A program made the translations under genes and the position numbers. Below, piece by piece: positions 32,601-36,361 of a stretch of DNA of 36,361 bases. Position 1 is the first letter of the stretch; each line of letters opens with the position of its first letter. Source of the DNA: a virus; the IMG/VR virus record IMGVR_UViG_3300013094_000138, positions 1-36,361 of that record; one strand, written 5' to 3'. The notes below the pieces were generated by a model that saw nothing but the letters and a program-made list of their open reading frames with translations, had not been told where the DNA came from and searched no databases.

Positions 32601-35600
32601 AAGCACCGGCAGTTGGTCTTCCTGTTAGATAAGTATTCAACGGACCTAATGAACCAGTTAAACCGCTGAGAGTCATATTCCTAATTCCGCTACCGTTTCG
32701 ACAATAGAACATGTTCCCAGTAATATATCCTGCTGTCATCGAAATTGTACTGATTGTTTGACTTAAATTAACTGTATATAATCCTGCACCGCCACTTATT
32801 CCGCTTACAAAACTTGTGATTTGTGTTGGGTAATACATGGTAGAAGCTGATACCCACATCCCTATCACAATTGTGCCAGTTACTGGTCCTGTAACAGTTA
32901 AAGTGCTTCCGCTTATGCTTCCTGTAAAAGTAGCAGAAGTCTGTGAAGGCTGTACTATAGTGCCTCTTAACTCATCACCGACAAGAGCTGTATTTTCTGG
33001 AACTATTATTGGTATTATTTCATTGTAAGTACCATCTTTAATATTGATAGTGCTAGTTACTCCTGTGTTAGTAGGAGGAAGCGATGCTGTACTTTGATTA
33101 GTCAATGCTGTAATAATTATATTCATTAAGGAACTTACTACCACAGTTGCACCATTTTCAGCTGGCCTCGTTCCGTCTATATTTTGAACTAGTGCAGATC
33201 CAACTATCGATCCTCCACTATTGTATGCAGCTGTGGCTGTTGAAGAAAAACTTACGCTGGTAGGACTAACTGAAGTTACAGTAAATGTGCCATTATATAC
33301 GGTTGGACTTATACTAGAAATCAAAATACTTTCACCTATGGTAAAAGGAATATTTGTTTGAGTACCAAAAGTTAATGTAGCTGTGGAACCATTTCCGCTA
33401 GCGCCAGTAACTGTAACAGAATAAGCGCTTGTTAAACCAGTTAATGCTTGATAACTATAAGTCGGAGCTGTGTTAGTTATAGCATTCTGCATAAGATTTG
33501 CCAGTTCTGATAAAGAAGCTGTAAAAAATTGAATTTCGCTAGCAATATTTGTTGTTAAAAAAGTATTTGTTCCTGGAATAAAAAAAGATAAAGCAGACGC
33601 CACAGTCTGACTATTACCTCCTCTAGTTATATCATAGATTATACTGTCAATTATATATTCAGCATCTCGCTGAGTCTTGTATTGATCATAAGATGATGTT
33701 GGGCTAAACGGACTGATGCTGTTAGTTTTTTCGTAAACCATCCAATTGTACATTTCAGCAATCATCCATTGCTTATTAGAACTCAAGAGATAAGCTGTAT
33801 TTTGATAATAAGCACCATTTTGAACATAGTTGCATGCATAGGCGACTGTAGCAAAAGGAGCATTTAATGTAAGACCATACCCTGGAGCATCAACACCTGT
33901 GGTAGCAGAAACATAGTATACATCGTTTACTTGACCAAAGGCTTGCCAATAAGGTTGTATGCCATTTGATTTTAATACATTTCCTACTGAACCTATTGGT
34001 ACTGCTGTCTGTTTGGTAACTGTATTATAAGTTGTTATATCACCTAAGTTAGCCAATACTTCAAAATGATCACCTTGAACAAAAACATTCCAATAAGTTT
34101 GACTAATATCGGCAATAGGACTATTTCCGCCACCGCCCGATGTTGAAGTATGCTGAAGAATACATACATAACTGGTTGCTAAGTATGTTACTATGTCGCC
34201 TACATCATACTGAGTAGCTGGCGCCCAACGATTCTGCCACTGTGTTCCTGAAACAATCAAAGTCCATGCAGAATTAGGTGTTGTGTTTGGATCAAAAGCC
34301 GCACTGTCTGTTATAGCAACATATAAATTACCATGTCTTCTTACTACATCTCCAGGCTGATAACTAGAGGTATTATTCCATTCTCCTACAATCAAATAAC
34401 CAATGGTCAGTAATGACCATGAAAGAGAACTGGTGCTAGGATCTTGATTTAGATTATTTGCAATAGCTACATAACTATTACCACCATAATCTACTACATC
34501 TCCTAAAACATAGTATATACTTCCATTCCAAGAATTTCTATATTCTTGTCCTGGCAAATATAACGACCATTTACCAATGTCAAACAGTGATCCAGATTGA
34601 TGTCCTATTGTGGCTTGATATATATTAGCACCATATTTTACTGTATCATTTAGTTTATACCTGAAATTTGACGACCATAAGGATTTATACTCAGTACCGC
34701 TAATAACCACTTGCCAATTAGATCGATTTGCTTCAAGTCCGCCTGGAATGCCTGGTGGTGCAATGCTAGGATCGTTATTAGTAGATGCACTATTATGTGC
34801 AGTTAGACAACGATAAACTATACCTCCGTATCTAACTACATCGTTTACTCGATAATGTGTGTTCAAAGTCCAATCTGTAGTCCACTTATCTGAATAAATT
34901 ACTACTTGCCAGTTGGCAATATCTGTTTCTAACAAGTTGCTACTAACATGTGCAGCGGTTGCACGATATATAGTTCCGCCATATTTTACTATATCATCTA
35001 CTTTATATCTGTAACCAGTGGTCCATACACCAATCCAGTAATCATTAATTTCATAATAAGACCAATAGCTTTGATTGTATTCAAGCCCTAACTGAATCTG
35101 TCCAGCAATGGTTGCCGATACTGACGACGATGATCCTGTTGTACTATTGCTAACAGTTACACTAGATAAAGTACTAGCTGTAACTGCAAATGTTCCATTA
35201 AAACCTGAAGTTGAAAATCCTGCAACAGTTACGTTAGATCCTACTAGGAATGGAGTTATGCTTTGTGGCGTAAAATTGTAAGTAACTGAACCAGTAGTCG
35301 GAGAACCGGGCACACAAGAACTAAGTAATAAAGATAAGTTACTTGGTACACTCACATGAGGAGTATTACAAATATAAATTGTGCCGTTATAGCTGACAAC
35401 ATCTCCGGCATTATACAATGTGTTGTTTACCCACACACCTTGCCAACTATAACCATCGATCCATAATGTCCAATAAGGATTTGGCACATTAGGAGTTACA
35501 TTGGTGTTAATTTGATTTAAATCTGTATAGAATCCAGTAATTATTTCTTGACCAGTTAATAAAGTTTGAGTTACAGCCGTACTAGTATGTCCTACTAGAC

Positions 35601-35712
35601 AAACATAGGCTTTACCACCATAACGGACAATATCATCTTTGTTGTAAACTGTTGCGCCAGTCCAATTGCCTTTCCAAGTAAATCTAAGACGGTCTATTCT
35701 AAATTGAGTCAT
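29674..35712 (-). CDS. Giant modular tail fibre-like protein, 2012 residues
   Basis: Paralogue of the 2876-residue fibre with the same order of parts: eight 'W...Y..gDiV.YgG..Y....H.S' repeats (residues 1 to ~545); the linker 'LGDITTYNTVTKQTAVPIGS'; the helical part 'KQWMIAEMYNWMVYEKTNSI' and 'RGGNSQTVASALSFFIPG' (~640-705); a beta-helix-like part beginning 'KDGTYNEIIPIIVPENTALV' (~890), continuing 'RNGSGIRNMTLSGLTG' (~1003) and 'SLDPGFGPQDTSAWIFRKSP'; a propeller-like part (~1348-1632); and the conserved end 'MSTDQDGNFKVGNLFGVQQA' with 'IIPTQRAIKSYIARAV' and a Gly-rich tail. It lacks most inserts of the longer copy, so it may be nearer the ancestral form. AAGG precedes the ATG. It is probably a tail fibre or fibre-base protein that contacts host glycans. 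Confidence 0.8.
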   Translation of the reverse strand: MTQFRIDRLRFTWKGNWTGATVYNKDDIVRYGGKAYVCLVGHTSTAVTQTLLTGQEIITGFYTDLNQINTNVTPNVPNPYWTLWIDGYSWQGVWVNNTLYNAGDVVSYNGTIYICNTPHVSVPSNLSLLLSSCVPGSPTTGSVTYNFTPQSITPFLVGSNVTVAGFSTSGFNGTFAVTASTLSSVTVSNSTTGSSSSVSATIAGQIQLGLEYNQSYWSYYEINDYWIGVWTTGYRYKVDDIVKYGGTIYRATAAHVSSNLLETDIANWQVVIYSDKWTTDWTLNTHYRVNDVVRYGGIVYRCLTAHNSASTNNDPSIAPPGIPGGLEANRSNWQVVISGTEYKSLWSSNFRYKLNDTVKYGANIYQATIGHQSGSLFDIGKWSLYLPGQEYRNSWNGSIYYVLGDVVDYGGNSYVAIANNLNQDPSTSSLSWSLLTIGYLIVGEWNNTSSYQPGDVVRRHGNLYVAITDSAAFDPNTTPNSAWTLIVSGTQWQNRWAPATQYDVGDIVTYLATSYVCILQHTSTSGGGGNSPIADISQTYWNVFVQGDHFEVLANLGDITTYNTVTKQTAVPIGSVGNVLKSNGIQPYWQAFGQVNDVYYVSATTGVDAPGYGLTLNAPFATVAYACNYVQNGAYYQNTAYLLSSNKQWMIAEMYNWMVYEKTNSISPFSPTSSYDQYKTQRDAEYIIDSIIYDITRGGNSQTVASALSFFIPGTNTFLTTNIASEIQFFTASLSELANLMQNAITNTAPTYSYQALTGLTSAYSVTVTGASGNGSTATLTFGTQTNIPFTIGESILISSISPTVYNGTFTVTSVSPTSVSFSSTATAAYNSGGSIVGSALVQNIDGTRPAENGATVVVSSLMNIIITALTNQSTASLPPTNTGVTSTINIKDGTYNEIIPIIVPENTALVGDELRGTIVQPSQTSATFTGSISGSTLTVTGPVTGTIVIGMWVSASTMYYPTQITSFVSGISGGAGLYTVNLSQTISTISMTAGYITGNMFYCRNGSGIRNMTLSGLTGSLGPLNTYLTGRPTAGAYVSLDPGFGPQDTSAWIFRKSPYVQNVTTFGSGCAGLKIDGSLHAGGNKSIVANDFTQVLSDGIGVWATGSGALTECVSVFTYYNHAGYLSELGGKIRATNGNNSYGTYGSVAEGYDILEVPLTGTVNNEYYPAQVVSAFAGQAQNKILLLEFSNCGETYTNASIAFSGAGTGASVVVSEFRDNAIFEAHLTGASAGLGGSGYITAGNQAQGGNTTTIVIAQNDPNTITNYQGMRIIIVSGTGVGQYGYINAYNTTSKTITVFTESSGVAGWDHVIPGYPIASLLDSTTQYSIEPRPQFSNPPFVPNSTVLPAAGIWISTAYGNGIFVTIDGSGLSAYSSNGIAWSPGSILPVGTYTSLAYGSVPNLFVAVTGGLGGASTTAAYSSNGSTWSSAVLPVSAVWNSVTYGNGYFVAIGTSAYLGSGNSVAVSTNGTTWTSGGNLPSSQQWSSVAYGLVTNTFVAVSTGTSNTAAYSTNNGVTWTATTLPNTANWVGVTYGNNRFVAVSSSSLYSAYSLDGITWSASNGLPSTAQWTAVSYGQGLFMTIAYSSSSAATSQDGINWVSRSVSTSANWTSLAFGNPAISGNVTPTWVAVSTTGSSVGLNISAGATAMGRIVVTGSAITLVKIWDPGSGYTSVPSITITDPNVLINGGSNANIVCRLGKGVLCQPTWVNRGQNYQTTTTVVTVSGNGYADIYQGTDGFLIAQGITVQPTPGANLVISGIVFQYSITAIVPLGGTTYKFTLSVNLDNAQTPLHGTTITIRLKYSQVRLTGHDFLYIGTGNFNNTNYPNVPIQNALQNQQVQYNNAGRVFVMSTDQDGNFKVGNLFGVQQATGIVTISASLFNLSGVTALSLGGVSVGQNAVIITQFSTDSYFIANSDAIIPTQRAIKSYIARAVSTGGANAAAGTVIAGLVGIGNKGINQAVIYNTAGTQIRVLNKINFTGQGNGVPTGTDGNMLAMSYFANSFGGGGGATG
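30815..31670 (-). repeat. BNR/Asp-box-like propeller repeats in the 2012-residue fibre
   Basis: Residues ~1348-1632 contain about seven units like 'WNSVTYGNGYFVAIGTSAYL' and 'RFVAVSSSSLYSAYSLDGIT', each with the 'S-x-N/D-G-x-x-W' signature. They correspond in position and type to those of the 2876-residue paralogue. A seven-bladed propeller would be the natural reading. Confidence 0.65.
34075..35700 (-). repeat. Eight carbohydrate-binding-like repeats at the N-terminus of the 2012-residue fibre
   Basis: Units such as 'NWTGATVYNKDDIVRYGGKA', 'VWTTGYRYKVDDIVKYGGTI' and 'EWNNTSSYQPGDVVRRHGNL' repeat eight times with conserved Trp, Tyr, Asp-x-Val and Tyr. One beta module is inserted after unit 2 (about 35110-35330). 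The number of units equals that in the longer paralogue. Confidence 0.65.
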
Positions 35713-35724
35713 TGTCTGATACCT

Positions 35725-36084
35725 TTATGCTTGATTTGATGCTGGATATGAATAAGTTTGATTGATCCTAGCCACAAGTTCTCCTGCAGAATCTATATAA
35801 TAATTAATACTTACTTCATCCCATCTGTATTGTTCGTAATTTAAATTTGGATAGACAATATTATGATAAACATCTCTGCCTTCGAAGAAATCTACTCCTT
35901 CATCTAGCAAAAGATAATTTTGTGTTTGATCACCTGCATTGTTTATAAATGCTGTATCTGTTGCGTAGATAGTATCAATTTTCTGAATATATAAATCACC
36001 GGCATCTGTTCTTCTTAAACCATAGAAAAATCTTGGCTTACTGCCAATAATTTGATTGGGATCTATTTGACCTACATATGCCAT
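35725..36084 (-). CDS. Small conserved phage structural-region protein of unknown function
   Basis: 119 residues. It opens 'MAYVGQIDPNQIIGSKPRFF' and 'YGLRRTDAGDLYIQKIDTIY', has an acidic middle 'LLLDEGVDFFEGRDVYHNIV', and closes 'NLNYEQYRWDEVSINYYIDS' then 'GELVARINQTYSYP'. It is Tyr- and Asp-rich with no membrane segment, signal peptide or catalytic motif. The sequence pattern looks like a small protein found ahead of fibre genes in marine T4-like phages, but I cannot name a function. AAGGAG lies seven bases before the ATG. It is immediately upstream of the 2012-residue fibre and co-directional with it, which suggests a fibre-attachment or baseplate-periphery role. Confidence 0.55.
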   Translation of the reverse strand: MAYVGQIDPNQIIGSKPRFFYGLRRTDAGDLYIQKIDTIYATDTAFINNAGDQTQNYLLLDEGVDFFEGRDVYHNIVYPNLNYEQYRWDEVSINYYIDSAGELVARINQTYSYPASNQA

Positions 36085-36094
36085 GTTATTCTCC

Positions 36095-36361
36095 TTAACT
36101 TATTTCTACCCAACTCATTACTAAATCTAATGTGTTTGGAATACTAGAAGTAATAAAAACATTATTACTATTTCCTAAAACTAATTTTTCACCGTTTGAA
36201 ACTACTCGTAAACTTTGATAAGCAGGAATTGCTGCATTACTAATGTAGTAAGCTGTTGTACCTGCCAGTGTATCTTGCAATTGAATTGTTGCTAATGTTA
36301 CTTCTGAACTAGTGTTGGTTAAACTAAGTCCAATAACTGTTGTAACCGCAGAAGAATTAGA
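36095..36361 (-). CDS. Virion structural protein, 5' part missing (runs off the right edge)
   Basis: The frame stays open from the stop codon at 36095 to the window edge, giving at least 88 residues. A TTG at 36280 could be taken as a start, but the 27 codons before it are open and give 'VIGLSLTNTSSEVTLATIQL', which continues the same beta pattern, so the true start lies outside. The rest reads 'YYISNAAIPAYQSLRVVSNG', 'EKLVLGNSNNVFITSS' and 'NTLDLVMSWVEIS'. This is the widespread small phage protein type 'xGLxLxNxxxxxVTVxV ... IPxGxSLxxxxGxKxVLxxxDxxxVxS ... xVxxSxxEI', probably a virion beta-sandwich. Ten bases separate it from the next gene. Confidence 0.7.
   Translation of the reverse strand, partial: SNSSAVTTVIGLSLTNTSSEVTLATIQLQDTLAGTTAYYISNAAIPAYQSLRVVSNGEKLVLGNSNNVFITSSIPNTLDLVMSWVEIS

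Noticed and set aside
4263-35712. Diversity-generating retroelement acting on the fibre genes
   Set aside because: No reverse transcriptase and no template/variable repeat pair were seen; the repeats are degenerate structural modules rather than adenine-specific variants.
1-36361. CRISPR arrays, tRNA genes, insertion sequences, attachment sites
   Set aside because: No regular short repeats with spacers, no tRNA-like cloverleaf, no transposase or integrase frame and no terminal inverted repeats were recognised. A covariance-model search would be needed for certainty about tRNAs.

Overview
The window looks like the virion-structure region of an AT-rich, T4-like contractile-tailed phage, most likely marine. 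The evidence is a recognisable homologue of T4 gp15 (tail sheath terminator) next to a gp14-like neck protein and a gp13-like connector candidate, plus very large repetitive fibre proteins of the type seen in marine T4-like phages. The host cannot be read from the sequence. I saw no tRNA, CRISPR, transposase, integrase or replication gene.

Layout. (1) 63-851 (-): gp13-like neck/connector candidate. (2) 896-4232 (+): gp14-like neck protein, gp15-like tail terminator and a Nudix hydrolase, tightly overlapped and closed by a perfect hairpin terminator. (3) 4263-11795 (-): a 1654-residue virion protein and three small fibre proteins sharing a two-copy 'DNxxIGxxxP' repeat. (4) 11894-15642 (+): a three-gene sugar/surface-modification cassette (GT9-like glycosyltransferase, SGNH-like esterase, NodU/CmcH-type carbamoyltransferase), inserted against the direction of the fibre genes and closed by a second perfect hairpin terminator. 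(5) 15668-21001 (-): three very cysteine- and glycine-rich adhesin-like proteins, two paralogous proteins with a tail-assembly-chaperone-like motif, and three small fibre/decoration proteins, two of them a tandem duplication. (6) 21014-35712 (-): two giant paralogous fibres (2876 and 2012 residues), each with eight carbohydrate-binding-like repeats, a parallel beta-helix-like segment, a BNR-type propeller-like segment and a conserved tail. (7) 35725-36361 (-): a small conserved virion protein and a partial structural gene that runs off the right edge.

How the genes fit together. The neck genes join head and tail. The minus-strand blocks build the host-contact apparatus, from giant fibres through small decorations to glycine-rich tips with probable dedicated chaperones. 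The plus-strand cassette could alter host surface glycan, or sugars on the virion, during infection. T4/cyanophage-type late promoter motifs (xxTAAATA) lie ahead of several minus-strand blocks.

The most unusual content is the set of three cysteine-rich (about 9-12 % Cys) glycine-rich tip proteins paired with chaperone-like partners, and the carbamoyl/glycosyl/esterase cassette inside the fibre region.
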